In this document: positions 1 to 7,011 of the stretch, piece by piece | Layout: every line of letters begins with the position of its first letter | Position numbering within the stretch: the stretch's first letter is position 1 | Source of the DNA: JAVBKE01 sp031554215 | GTDB taxonomy: Bacteria; Bacillota; Bacilli; JARBTR01 | Assembly: GCA_031554215.1 (NCBI GenBank) | Contig: JAVBKF010000060.1 | Coordinates: 1 to 9,574 of the forward strand | DNA length: 9,574 bases | Direction of reading: 5' to 3' | The notes under the pieces: generated by a model | Databases searched by the model: none | Seen by the model: only the letters and a program-made list of their open reading frames with translations | Told to the model about the DNA's origin: nothing | Program-made: the position numbers and the translations under genes

Positions 1-102
1 GATGCAGTTGTTAACTACATAAGTCGGTTAACTTGTCCCAAGGAACAACGAACTGCTCTAATGGATGCTGTAATAAATGAACTCCGAGAGAAACAACAAT
101 AG
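1..102 (+). CDS. 3' end of an unidentified gene (last 33 codons)
   Basis: Frame 1 is open from the first base and ends at a TAG at 100-102, giving 33 residues that finish in ...MDAVINELREKQQ. The tail is charged and looks helical. A terminator follows about 57 bases later, which supports a genuine gene end. Too little is present to name the protein: I do not recognise the family, and no catalytic motif is visible. Nearby accessory genes suggest it belongs to the same mobile or variable region, but that is inference. Confidence 0.5.
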   Translation, partial: DAVVNYISRLTCPKEQRTALMDAVINELREKQQ

Positions 103-158
103 CCGTTGATGCTCAGAGTTTTGGCAAGATATTTTTCAAATAAAATATACTCTAGATT

Positions 159-196
159 CGCACCTTTGCTTAACAGCATTGAGTGCGTTTTTTTTT
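159..196 (+). terminator. Rho-independent terminator after the partial gene
   Basis: A CGCAC / GTGCG outer stem (159-163 with 183-187) encloses an inner TGCT / AGCA stem (167-170 with 175-178) and a TAAC loop. It is followed at once by a run of nine T. The internal mismatches make the stem imperfect, but the T run is strong. It separates the partial gene on the left from the ATPase transcription unit on the right. Confidence 0.6.
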
Positions 197-285
197 GTTT
201 ACAGCAATGGATAATCTGAAGGTGGCTAACAAGAAAAGTTCTAAATTTATTGACTGAGATTAAGTTAAGTGTGCTTTTAGATAAC

Positions 286-315
286 TTCATTTTTTTAGAA
301 ATAACATGCTATAAT
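286..315 (+). promoter_or_regulatory. Extended -10 sigma-A promoter for the YobI-like gene
   Basis: A perfect TATAAT at 310-315 is preceded by TG one base upstream (TGCTATAAT), the extended -10 arrangement. The best -35 match is a weak TTCATT at 286-291 with an 18-base spacer, as is usual when an extended -10 is present. The start codon at 371 lies 55 bases downstream, so the leader is short and shows no obvious riboswitch or attenuator. Confidence 0.6.
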
Positions 316-370
316 CATATTGGATTTATTACAAAAAAGTTCCTCATAATAAAAAATAAGGTGGGTACTT

Positions 371-3300
371 ATGAAGTATCAAAAATTAACACCAGAAGAA
401 TTATCTGAATCGGATATCAAGACTTATTCTGAAGCTTTGGACTTCGTGTGTACACAAAAAGACTTAACTAATATAGCATTGAGCGGGGCGTATGGCTCTG
501 GAAAAAGCTCGGTAATAAGAAGTTATGAAAACATTCGCAAGAAAGGAAGATATATCTATATTAGCCTTGCAAATTTTGAAGAAAAATCAATGGAAAATCT
601 GGAGAAGCAACTTGAGGGTAAGATTCTTAACCAGTTCGTTCATCAGGTAGACTATTCAAAAATGCCTCTAAAACGGTTTAAAGTTACGGGATTTGAAAGG
701 AAAAGTCTAGCTTTGGGCAACACGCTCAAGTTGTCGGTAGCAATTATTCTGTTTCTATATTTATTTTTCTATTCTCAATGGTCAAATATAGTTTCTGCAC
801 TCTCTAATAGTAATTTGAAAAGCTCGCTGTCCTTTACTTTAAATCCATATTGGATTTTAGGAGCAACTGCAATATTGTTTGTTATAATTCTAAACTTCGT
901 CTATAAATCCATCAGGGCGCAAAGCTATAAAAACTTTTTGCAACGTCTAAAGATTGCAACAACAGAAATAGAACTGTCGAATCAGGCTGAAGGCTCTTCA
1001 TATTTTGATAAATATCTGGATGAGATACTGTATGTTTTATTACACGCACATGTAGATATTGTTGTTTTTGAGGATATTGATAGATATGAAGGAACTTTAA
1101 TTTTTAGCAAGCTTCGTGAGATGAATATTCTGGCTAATACGAAATTAAGATCATCAAAAAAGCCACCTATTAGATTTTTATATTTATTGCGAGATGACTT
1201 GTTCGAATCCAAAGACCGCACTAAGTTCTTTGATTTTATTATTCCAATTGTTCCCGTTGTTGATAGCACGAATTCTATAGATCGAATAATTAAGGTTTTT
1301 GGAGAAGATCATGAAATAGTTAAATATGATGTGCAATTTCTTTATAAACTCTCTCTTTACATTGATGATATGCGTGTACTAAAGAATATTCATAATGAAT
1401 ATTCTATCTATCGAAATAGACTTGGTGATGTTCCAGAACTCAAAAATGAACTTTTGCTATCCCTAATTGTTTATAAGAATATTTTTCCCAATGACTTTGC
1501 TAATACTCAGCTGGGGCTAGGAAGAGGAGTAGTTCATCGTGTTTTTGAAAGCAAAAATCAAATTTTAGAACATTGCAATTCGAAATTAAATGAGGAAATT
1601 GATTCTTATAAGAATCAATTAAAAGAGATAGAAGCACGTTATATTTCCAATATTGATGAGCTTGATGCGTTACATATTGTTATTCCAGTTAATTTGCTTC
1701 TGAATAATCAGGATGTAAGTAACTACGGGAGACTTTCAGTTGTAAAATCTTTAAAAAGTCCAGATAGTAGATTCACGATAAAAGGTTATAATAATTATAT
1801 GGTTCCTTATGATTGTAAGTTACCTTTTTTAGAGTTGGAAAAAAACAACGAATATGTAATACAGAAGAAAATTTTGGGGAACGGAAAAAATGAGCGTATA
1901 GGTTTCATTGAAAATAAAATTAGAGAGCTTGAACAAGAAAAATCAAAATTACTTGGTCAGAAGTTACACCGAGTAATTCAAGGCCAAAATGTTGATGATA
2001 TTTTGTGTCTCCATCTAAAAGGTCTTGATGAAAAAGATATTGCGAAAATTGAATACCATAAATTATCAATTTCACCTTACTTTTCTCTACTAAAGTTTTT
2101 AATTCGCACAGGGTATATTGATGAAACTTATCGTGATCACATGACTTACTTTATTGAGGGAAGCTTGATGACTAGCGATAAAGTGTTTTTAAGAAGCCTT
2201 ACGGATTCCAATGAATTGCCTATGAGTTATCGTCTTGTAAAAGTGCCCATGGTTGCGGCGAGGTTGGATAATGCTGATTACACAAAAAATGAAATACTAA
2301 ATTTTGATCTATTAGCTTATTTGTTAGAGTATGATGAAGATAACGCTAAAAAAATTATCCAAGAGATTGTTCAAAACAAAAGAATAGACTTTGTTCATGG
2401 GTTTGTTCAGGCTAAGACAGTTAGTAGTATGGTGGAAATATCAAGTTTAAGGTTTGAAATTTTTCAAACTGAAGATTTGAATTATAAAGAACTTCTAAGA
2501 AGTTTTAGTGCGGTATCAGGAAAATTTTTCGATCTTTTAAATAAAGAATGTCCAGTTATGTGGAAATGGTATAGTGACTATAAGCCAGCCAGCGACTATG
2601 ATAAGCTGCTGTACCTGTACAGCACATTTAATTTTTCTTCAAAAGAAACCCTATTAGATATGAATAACGATGGAGAGATGACAAGTTACTTGGATTGTAA
2701 AGTGGATATACTTCAGATTTCAACATCGCCAAACGTACTATTAGATGAGGTGCTATCACATGACGTTGGAAAGATAAAGTCTGCTTTTGAAATTCTTGAA
2801 TTGAAGACAAAAGGATTATCCAAAGTAAATCATAAACTGTTTAAACTAGTTTATGAAAATAATTTTTATGAAATTAATTATAATAATATTGATCATATGC
2901 TGGTTGATATACACTCAATTAATGGAAATGAAGTTGGTCAATATACAAAGATACTCATGCTGAAGGACAGCCCAGTATATAAGTATGTCCACCAAGAAAT
3001 AAATCAATACGTAGAATCATTAATTGCTAGTGATTTGACAATTTCGGATAGTGAAGCTGCCACAGTTGACCTTCTAAATAGTTTAGACTTAAAAACCAGT
3101 TTAAAAGGAGAGTATATACTTAGATTTGCTGCAAAAGTATCTGACCTCGAGGTTGTTAAAGATGATTCACTGTGGGAGGCATTGATTAATAATAACAAGG
3201 TAGTATACTGTTCGGAAAATGTCCTGTCATATTATTTCCGAAACTCTCTGGATTCAACGTTGGTTGATTTCTTAAACAATGGTAATTGCAACATTGATTT

Positions 3301-4180
3301 TTCAAGAAAGCAATTAGGGCAAGAGGTTGGAGACGATAAAGCGAAGTTATTCTTTTTTGATATCATGAGTTCGGTTGATTTGACTCTTGAAAAGTATAAA
3401 ATGATTCTAGCAGGATATGAATACAAAATTCCATCATTTGATTTTGTAGACATTGAGGATGAGAAGATTCAAGTACTAATAGAAAATGGCAGTATTACGA
3501 TGAATAAAGAGAATCTTAATTTCTTAAGAGTAAATTATTTGATTGAAATCGTGATTGTTTTTGTGATTTCTAATCTTGATGCTTACATTGAGTTAGCTGT
3601 AGGAGAATTGTTTATCAATGATGAGGGGAAAGAATTGCTCCGAAGAGAAGAAGTAAGTGTTAGTGAAAAACTTGTGCTTGCACAGAGAATCACTACACCA
3701 ATATTAATAGATGCAAAGCTTGTTGAGAATGAGCTAATTTTATATATCTTACAAAACAAATTTGATAAAGATAATATTGCTCTCATCTGTTCATCTGATT
3801 TTTATAATCGAGCAAGTACAGAAGTCAAAAATGAAATTGAAGGGCTGGTTATTTCAAATTCAGACCTTATAGGATCGAATCCGATCGCACCTGATCTTTT
3901 GCATTCTCTAATCTACAGTGATGATTTGAGCATGGAAGAGAGCAAAAGACTAGTTATATGCTATATAAACACAGTATCAGTTGAGAAGTCTTTGGACTGG
4001 TTTCGAATTTTAAAAATGAATCAATTCATATCTTTATTGAAAGGCGGTAATCCCAAATTTGATAATTCTCCAGATAATCTTACGCTGTTGGGGAAATTAG
4101 AAGAGCTTGGATGGATATCTAGTTTTGATGATACTGATCAATCAACAATTCGAGCATATGGAAAAAGAAAGAAAACATAG
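371..4180 (+). CDS. YobI-like membrane-anchored P-loop NTPase (1269 aa)
   Basis: This is a large ATPase of the YobI/KAP-like P-loop class, probably held at the membrane. Seen: Walker A GAYGSGKSS at residues 39-47; two hydrophobic segments at about 120-136 and 160-178, lying between Walker A and Walker B as in KAP-type NTPases; Walker B VVFEDIDR at 231-238; a conserved-looking strand and sensor region FLYLLRDD at 269-276; and a DDMR...NEY block at 332-343 followed by LLSLIVYKN (362-370), which I recognise from YobI proteins. Helical, coiled-coil-like stretches occur at about 398-430 and 505-535. The remaining 700 or so residues are helical and unrecognised; they may sense or bind a partner. 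AAGGTGG at 358-364, six bases before the ATG, supports this start. Known: KAP NTPases include PifA, which excludes phage T7. A phage-defence role here is inference. The B. subtilis YobI function is, to my knowledge, unestablished. Confidence 0.88.
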   Translation: MKYQKLTPEELSESDIKTYSEALDFVCTQKDLTNIALSGAYGSGKSSVIRSYENIRKKGRYIYISLANFEEKSMENLEKQLEGKILNQFVHQVDYSKMPLKRFKVTGFERKSLALGNTLKLSVAIILFLYLFFYSQWSNIVSALSNSNLKSSLSFTLNPYWILGATAILFVIILNFVYKSIRAQSYKNFLQRLKIATTEIELSNQAEGSSYFDKYLDEILYVLLHAHVDIVVFEDIDRYEGTLIFSKLREMNILANTKLRSSKKPPIRFLYLLRDDLFESKDRTKFFDFIIPIVPVVDSTNSIDRIIKVFGEDHEIVKYDVQFLYKLSLYIDDMRVLKNIHNEYSIYRNRLGDVPELKNELLLSLIVYKNIFPNDFANTQLGLGRGVVHRVFESKNQILEHCNSKLNEEIDSYKNQLKEIEARYISNIDELDALHIVIPVNLLLNNQDVSNYGRLSVVKSLKSPDSRFTIKGYNNYMVPYDCKLPFLELEKNNEYVIQKKILGNGKNERIGFIENKIRELEQEKSKLLGQKLHRVIQGQNVDDILCLHLKGLDEKDIAKIEYHKLSISPYFSLLKFLIRTGYIDETYRDHMTYFIEGSLMTSDKVFLRSLTDSNELPMSYRLVKVPMVAARLDNADYTKNEILNFDLLAYLLEYDEDNAKKIIQEIVQNKRIDFVHGFVQAKTVSSMVEISSLRFEIFQTEDLNYKELLRSFSAVSGKFFDLLNKECPVMWKWYSDYKPASDYDKLLYLYSTFNFSSKETLLDMNNDGEMTSYLDCKVDILQISTSPNVLLDEVLSHDVGKIKSAFEILELKTKGLSKVNHKLFKLVYENNFYEINYNNIDHMLVDIHSINGNEVGQYTKILMLKDSPVYKYVHQEINQYVESLIASDLTISDSEAATVDLLNSLDLKTSLKGEYILRFAAKVSDLEVVKDDSLWEALINNNKVVYCSENVLSYYFRNSLDSTLVDFLNNGNCNIDFSRKQLGQEVGDDKAKLFFFDIMSSVDLTLEKYKMILAGYEYKIPSFDFVDIEDEKIQVLIENGSITMNKENLNFLRVNYLIEIVIVFVISNLDAYIELAVGELFINDEGKELLRREEVSVSEKLVLAQRITTPILIDAKLVENELILYILQNKFDKDNIALICSSDFYNRASTEVKNEIEGLVISNSDLIGSNPIAPDLLHSLIYSDDLSMEESKRLVICYINTVSVEKSLDWFRILKMNQFISLLKGGNPKFDNSPDNLTLLGKLEELGWISSFDDTDQSTIRAYGKRKKT

Positions 4181-4258
4181 TGTTAATGGCGTATTAGAGC
4201 AAGCAAGGAATAATCAGGAGATCGCAATAGTCTGTATGTATATCATGAGTCTAAACTT

Positions 4259-4295
4259 AATTCCAAAACGCAGCTGGGTGTTGTGTTTTGGAATT
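4259..4295 (+). terminator. Long hairpin between the convergent ATPase and Abi genes, probable terminator
   Basis: A 14-bp stem (AATTCCAAAACGCA at 4259-4272 with TGTGTTTTGGAATT at 4282-4295, one G-U pair) closes a 9-base loop, 78 bases after the ATPase stop. The T run after it is short (TT then C), so termination may be inefficient. On the minus strand there is no T run. The rest of the 4181-4438 gap shows no convincing gene. An ORF from 4107 to 4319 is mainly a frame-shadow of the ATPase 3' end. Confidence 0.5.
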
Positions 4296-4438
4296 TTCAC
4301 AAATGTACTTAGGGAATAGGTGCCCTAGATCATGTGGAAATACGGCTATTGATATCGCAATAAATAGAATCAATAGTATACGGGTCGTTTAAGCTAGACG
4401 ATAATCGCCCCATAAGACATCCTACACGTAAATATTAA

Positions 4439-5275
4439 TCAATACTCATTGTTTATATCTTGAATTTCGAAAGTTTCCCACAAAAAATATACTGTTGTGA
4501 TTGCTGAACCAATTGCCAAACGTGCATGACGTGGAGTCAAACCCTTATAACTAGCACTTTTACCGTGTCCTGTTCCATACATGTTTCTTAACTCAGCCAT
4601 ACCGTGAGAAATTCCTGAAAGATTTTGCAATATTTTTTTAATTGTATCGCTTGCTTTAGCTTTATCAGGTATATCATCTGGGGTAAGTCTTAACTCTTTA
4701 CATGTTTCTTTTACAAGTCTTTGTAATGTCCAATTAATTTCAAATTTGGCTCCCTTGTGATTCAGGATTGTCTGACAGCATGATTCGAGTAGTTCTTTGG
4801 ATTTACCAATTGAATCAGTTGGATGAGTTTCTACAGATTCGTGCATTTGTTTCACTTGAGCTGCAATATATTCAGAGTTAAAAACATCAACCAATTTATC
4901 TGATAACCTGGCGATTTCTGTCATTGAAGTTTCCTTTAATTTCTCTACAATACTCCAGCACTTTTCAAGACTTTCGCTTTCCCATTCAACATTTCCATTA
5001 TGCTTAAGACGGTATGCTTCGTAATATTTCAATAGTTCTTCAAGTAAAGTTGCCTTCAAACCATTTTTAATCATTGGATCATCAAAAAAAGCTTTAAGGG
5101 ACTTCCCTTTTGAAAGTTTATATTTTTCACAGATAGGGATTCTAATGCAGTTAATGGTGAAGTTATCAAATGACTCTGTTGCAAAGTCTAAAACATAACC
5201 ACCTTGATTAAAAAGCTTATCAATGTATACCTTGTCAACATAGCTTAAATTGTAAATGTTAATCACCTCAAACAA
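4439..5275 (-). CDS. AbiJ-like abortive infection protein with C-terminal Abi_C (HEPN-type) domain
   Basis: The C-terminal half (about residues 155-270) matches the Abi_C family as I know it: a KELLESCCQTIL helix at 160-171, then LSGISHGMAELRNMYGTGHG at 219-238 and RHARLAIGSA at 249-258. R230 and H237 form an Rx6H pair of the kind HEPN ribonucleases use, so RNA cleavage is a reasonable inference. The N-terminal 90 residues (LDFATESFDNF at 29-39) resemble AbiJ-type N-terminal regions. Such proteins are linked to abortive infection of phage-infected cells. No membrane segment or signal peptide is visible. The start is uncertain: TTG at 5275 precedes a strong ribosome-binding sequence, GAGGTGATT (5269-5261), which has no ATG, GTG or TTG in frame behind it. 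An ATT seven codons in is at the right distance. The XRE gene lies 62 bases upstream on the same strand, so co-transcription is likely. Confidence 0.85.
   Translation of the reverse strand: MFEVINIYNLSYVDKVYIDKLFNQGGYVLDFATESFDNFTINCIRIPICEKYKLSKGKSLKAFFDDPMIKNGLKATLLEELLKYYEAYRLKHNGNVEWESESLEKCWSIVEKLKETSMTEIARLSDKLVDVFNSEYIAAQVKQMHESVETHPTDSIGKSKELLESCCQTILNHKGAKFEINWTLQRLVKETCKELRLTPDDIPDKAKASDTIKKILQNLSGISHGMAELRNMYGTGHGKSASYKGLTPRHARLAIGSAITTVYFLWETFEIQDINNEY
5261..5269 (-). promoter_or_regulatory. Strong ribosome-binding site lacking a standard start codon behind it
   Basis: GAGGTGATT on the minus strand is almost identical to the binding sites of the sigK segment and the DprA-like gene in this window, yet the next bases read AACATTTAC with no ATG, GTG or TTG in frame. 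It either serves an ATT start of the Abi gene or lies inside a coding region begun at the TTG at 5275. The site decides which start is real. Confidence 0.5.
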
Positions 5276-5337
5276 ATTATCAATCTCAAAAACATTTTAA
5301 CACAAAAAACCTTGCGTTCCTGCATTTGTCGCTACAT

Positions 5338-5853
5338 TTAACCCATTCTAATTGCATACGCCATGTATCTTTGCCAGCAATTTCTACTCATACGATGTTG
5401 TTCTTTCTCATAGCGACTAACGGTCTTGTAATTGACATCGAGAATGGCACCAAATTCTCGTTGCGTTAGCTTGTTACTCTTCCGTAATGTAAGTACTTGT
5501 TGTCCCTGACCATTAAATAGAAATTGGTGGTAGTCATCAAGTAAATCTGTAATTTCAATTTCAAATAGTTCTGCAATCAAGGTTAGCTTGTCCAGTGGAT
5601 AACAATCCATGCCAGCTTCATAGCTTAAATATGTTGTACGATCAATTCCAATATAATCTGCTACTTGCATCTGAAGTAGTGACTTTTTGTAACGATAATA
5701 TCTCAGCTTGTCCGACATCTTTTCTATAAGGTTTGGATTAGAGTGCATAAAATTAAACTTTTCCCGTTCTGCCGATAGTCGAGGCAGAAGTAAACGAAAG
5801 CTTGTAATGAAGACAGGTGCATAAGTGTAGCTATCTTTATTTTGTTTAAACAA
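5338..5853 (-). CDS. Double helix-turn-helix (XRE-type) regulator
   Basis: Two DNA-binding units are visible. The first runs from about residue 46 to 85 (KLRYYRYKKS..., then VADYIGIDRTTYLSYEAG), followed by a typical XRE C-helix region KLTLIAELFEIEITDLLDDY. The second is at about 117-160 (LRKSNKLTQREFGAILDV then NYKTVSRYEKEQ). Proteins with this paired layout are common in Paenibacillus- and Clostridium-like genomes, and their targets are mostly unknown. The start is unclear. TTG at 5853 has no ribosome-binding site, whereas ATGs at 5748 and 5718 have weak ones and would still keep both HTH units. The frame stays open well upstream of 5853. An imperfect inverted repeat, GATAA-5-TTATC, covers the TTG start region (5854-5868), a possible autoregulatory site. 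Downstream, 62 bases away, is the Abi gene, which it may control. Confidence 0.8.
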   Translation of the reverse strand: MFKQNKDSYTYAPVFITSFRLLLPRLSAEREKFNFMHSNPNLIEKMSDKLRYYRYKKSLLQMQVADYIGIDRTTYLSYEAGMDCYPLDKLTLIAELFEIEITDLLDDYHQFLFNGQGQQVLTLRKSNKLTQREFGAILDVNYKTVSRYEKEQHRMSRNCWQRYMAYAIRMG

Positions 5854-5924
5854 GATAATCAGGTTATCATTGATTTTACGATATATTTTCCATCCCTTAA
5901 AAAAAGGAACATCTTTAGTGTCAT

Positions 5925-6284
5925 TTAGAGCCGTAATGTTAGGATAGTTTTTTCAATGCAGCGACTGGCGTATGTGGCTAGCTTCGTACCTTTGTCGATT
6001 GAGAAACTTTCGATGGCTTTGATGAGACCAATTGTTCCGATGGAGATTAGGTCCTCGGTGTCCTCGCCCGTGTTTTCAAATTTTTTGACGATGTGGGCGA
6101 CGAGGCGTAGATTGTGCTCGATTAATTTATTGCGTGCTTCTTGATCACCTTCAGCCGCAAGCAGTAAATAATGACGTTCTTCATCAGCAGGGAGCGGCTG
6201 GGGGAAAGCGTTATTTTTTACATAGGAAACGAATAGGAACAGGTCCTTCATTAGAAAGCTGAATAATGCAAGTAGACTGGACAT
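5925..6284 (-). CDS. sigK: sigK 5' segment (N-terminal half of pro-sigma-K), broken after codon 111
   Basis: Sigma-K directs late mother-cell transcription in sporulation. Residues 1-20 are the hydrophobic pro-sequence (MSSLLALFSFLMKDLFLFVS), removed by the SpoIVFB protease in known cases. YVKNNAFPQPL at 21-31 is the classic mature start. Residues 55-111 carry sigma regions 2.1-2.3 (IEHNLRLVAHIVKKFENTG, then DLISIGTIGLIKAIESF and KGTKLATYASRCIE). Full sigma-K is about 230-240 residues. Here close similarity stops after Glu111, and the frame ends eight codons later, so regions 3 and 4, including -35 recognition, are missing. AGAGGTGAT at 6295-6287 supports the ATG at 6284. A sigma-E/K-like -10 lies upstream. 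The G+C content is clearly higher than that of both neighbours. It could be the spoIVCB-type half of a sigK split by an excisable element, or a decayed duplicate. The identity is firm; the cause of the break is not. Confidence 0.85.
   Translation of the reverse strand: MSSLLALFSFLMKDLFLFVSYVKNNAFPQPLPADEERHYLLLAAEGDQEARNKLIEHNLRLVAHIVKKFENTGEDTEDLISIGTIGLIKAIESFSIDKGTKLATYASRCIEKTILTLRL
5942..5957 (-). other. Candidate skin-type attachment junction at the sigK break
   Basis: Sigma-K similarity is near perfect up to the Cys-Ile-Glu codons (GAA at 5954-5952) and falls sharply in the next codon, where Asn-Glu would be expected. In B. subtilis the skin element enters sigK at this point. The B. 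subtilis core AATGA is not present here; the sequence reads GAAAAAAC. No recombinase gene and no sigK 3' half lie in the window, so an attachment site remains a hypothesis. Confidence 0.3.
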
Positions 6285-6315
6285 AAATCACCTCTCGAGC
6301 AGTCGATTTCTCATG

Positions 6316-6323
6316 AGTATATG
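6316..6323 (-). promoter_or_regulatory. Sigma-E/sigma-K-like -10 element for sigK
   Basis: The minus strand reads CATATACT, matching the sigma-E/sigma-K -10 pattern CATAnAnT, and lies 31 bases upstream of the sigK start codon. This fits the known transcription of sigK by sigma-E and then sigma-K in the mother cell. No convincing sigma-E -35 (ATA-type) is seen at the usual distance, where the sequence is AATCAGCC, so this rests on the -10 alone. Confidence 0.45.
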
Positions 6324-6626
6324 TGGGAGATGGCTTGGCTGATTCGCAAAAAAGGAATCATTCTAGAAGTGTGGATTTATGAGACCAAGGCTATCAAAGG
6401 TGAAAATTCATCCAGTCATGATGGCTATGTTAATCAAATCTCAGCAGAACCTAATATTGACTTTAATTTTTTTCAGCAGACATTGCGCTTTAATGGTGAT
6501 AATCAAACCTTTAGCTTGTTTTACTATATTCAACAAGCAGATAATACTTATTTTTTTAAGATGTCGGAAAAGAAGAGACTTGATGCGCGTCTTGTAAAAA
6601 GGTGTCCTCTTTATTGGTATGGATAG
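6321..6626 (+). CDS. Small hypothetical protein, weakly supported
   Basis: An open frame of 101 codons runs divergently from the sigK segment. The predicted protein is mixed alpha/beta in character with an aromatic-rich C-terminal half (FFQQTLRF, SLFYYIQQ, TYFFKM). I do not recognise a family. The ATG at 6321 has no ribosome-binding site and overlaps the sigK -10 element. A GTG at 6369, with GGA 12 bases upstream, is a slightly better start. It could be a remnant of a longer gene whose 5' part was lost, or it may not be coding at all. Confidence 0.35.
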   Translation: MWEMAWLIRKKGIILEVWIYETKAIKGENSSSHDGYVNQISAEPNIDFNFFQQTLRFNGDNQTFSLFYYIQQADNTYFFKMSEKKRLDARLVKRCPLYWYG

Positions 6627-6945
6627 GAAACGTATGCCAAAGTAATCAAGAGCATGACTCTAAGCGACAAAGCATCCAAAAAATTTGTTGTTATTACTTA
6701 ATAGTTTTTTAAAGAGAAGATTTATTTGTTTTAAAAAGGATGATTTTTACCCAAATTAAACGACGCTCAAAACATTAATAAATGTTAGTTTTGCACAATT
6801 CAAAATTTAAGTATTAGATGATATTCTATTGAAAACTCAGTAACTGCTCGCTCACAAGCGGACATCGGTTGATTCATAATGACCAAAAGTAACCCGGATT
6901 TTTGCATTTGAGGGGGATGTTTTTTTATTTTTTCTTCTTTCAAAG
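6627..6945. other. Gene-free stretch between the small ORF and the DprA-like operon
   Basis: About 320 AT-rich bases hold no credible gene on either strand. Minor items seen: a small palindrome AACATT-4-AATGTT at 6771-6786; a CGCT-4-AGCG hairpin near 6850-6861; an imperfect palindrome beginning GGTTGATT near 6866-6883; and a pyrimidine run at 6919-6941 directly upstream of the operon promoter that could act as an UP-like or bent-DNA segment. None is strong enough to name. Confidence 0.4.
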
Positions 6946-6982
6946 AATAACACTTGATGATTAACAAGTGTTATTTTATAAT
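6946..6982 (+). promoter_or_regulatory. Sigma-A promoter overlaid by a perfect inverted repeat (operator)
   Basis: TTGATG (6954-6959) and a perfect TATAAT (6977-6982) are separated by exactly 17 bases, a good sigma-A promoter. A perfect 11-bp inverted repeat, AATAACACTTG at 6946-6956 and CAAGTGTTATT at 6965-6975 with an 8-base centre, covers the -35 and the whole spacer. A dimeric repressor bound there would block RNA polymerase. The DprA-like protein has its own helix-turn-helix, so autorepression is a natural but untested idea. Confidence 0.75.
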
Positions 6983-7011
6983 GGATTTAGGAATGAAATA
7001 TAGAGGTGATT

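Noticed and set aside
15..290. Minus-strand open frame of 91 codons
   Set aside because: It runs antisense through the partial gene and its terminator, has a composition unlike a protein, and shows no recognisable motif.
4107..4319. Plus-strand open frame of 70 codons after the ATPase
   Set aside because: Its first part overlaps the ATPase in another frame, it has no ribosome-binding site, and it runs through the 4259-4295 hairpin.
4383..4418. Partly symmetrical stretch around GGGTCGT and ACGATAATCGCCCC as a mobile-element end
   Set aside because: Only short matches pair, there is no matching partner elsewhere in the window, and no transposase is near.
5956..6144. Plus-strand open frame of 62 codons
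   Set aside because: It is the complement of the conserved sigK segment and merely reflects its codons.
6890..6941. Terminator formed by CCCGG, GGGGG and the following T run
   Set aside because: Only three or four base pairs can form and the loop is long; the T run is better seen as sequence upstream of the operon promoter.
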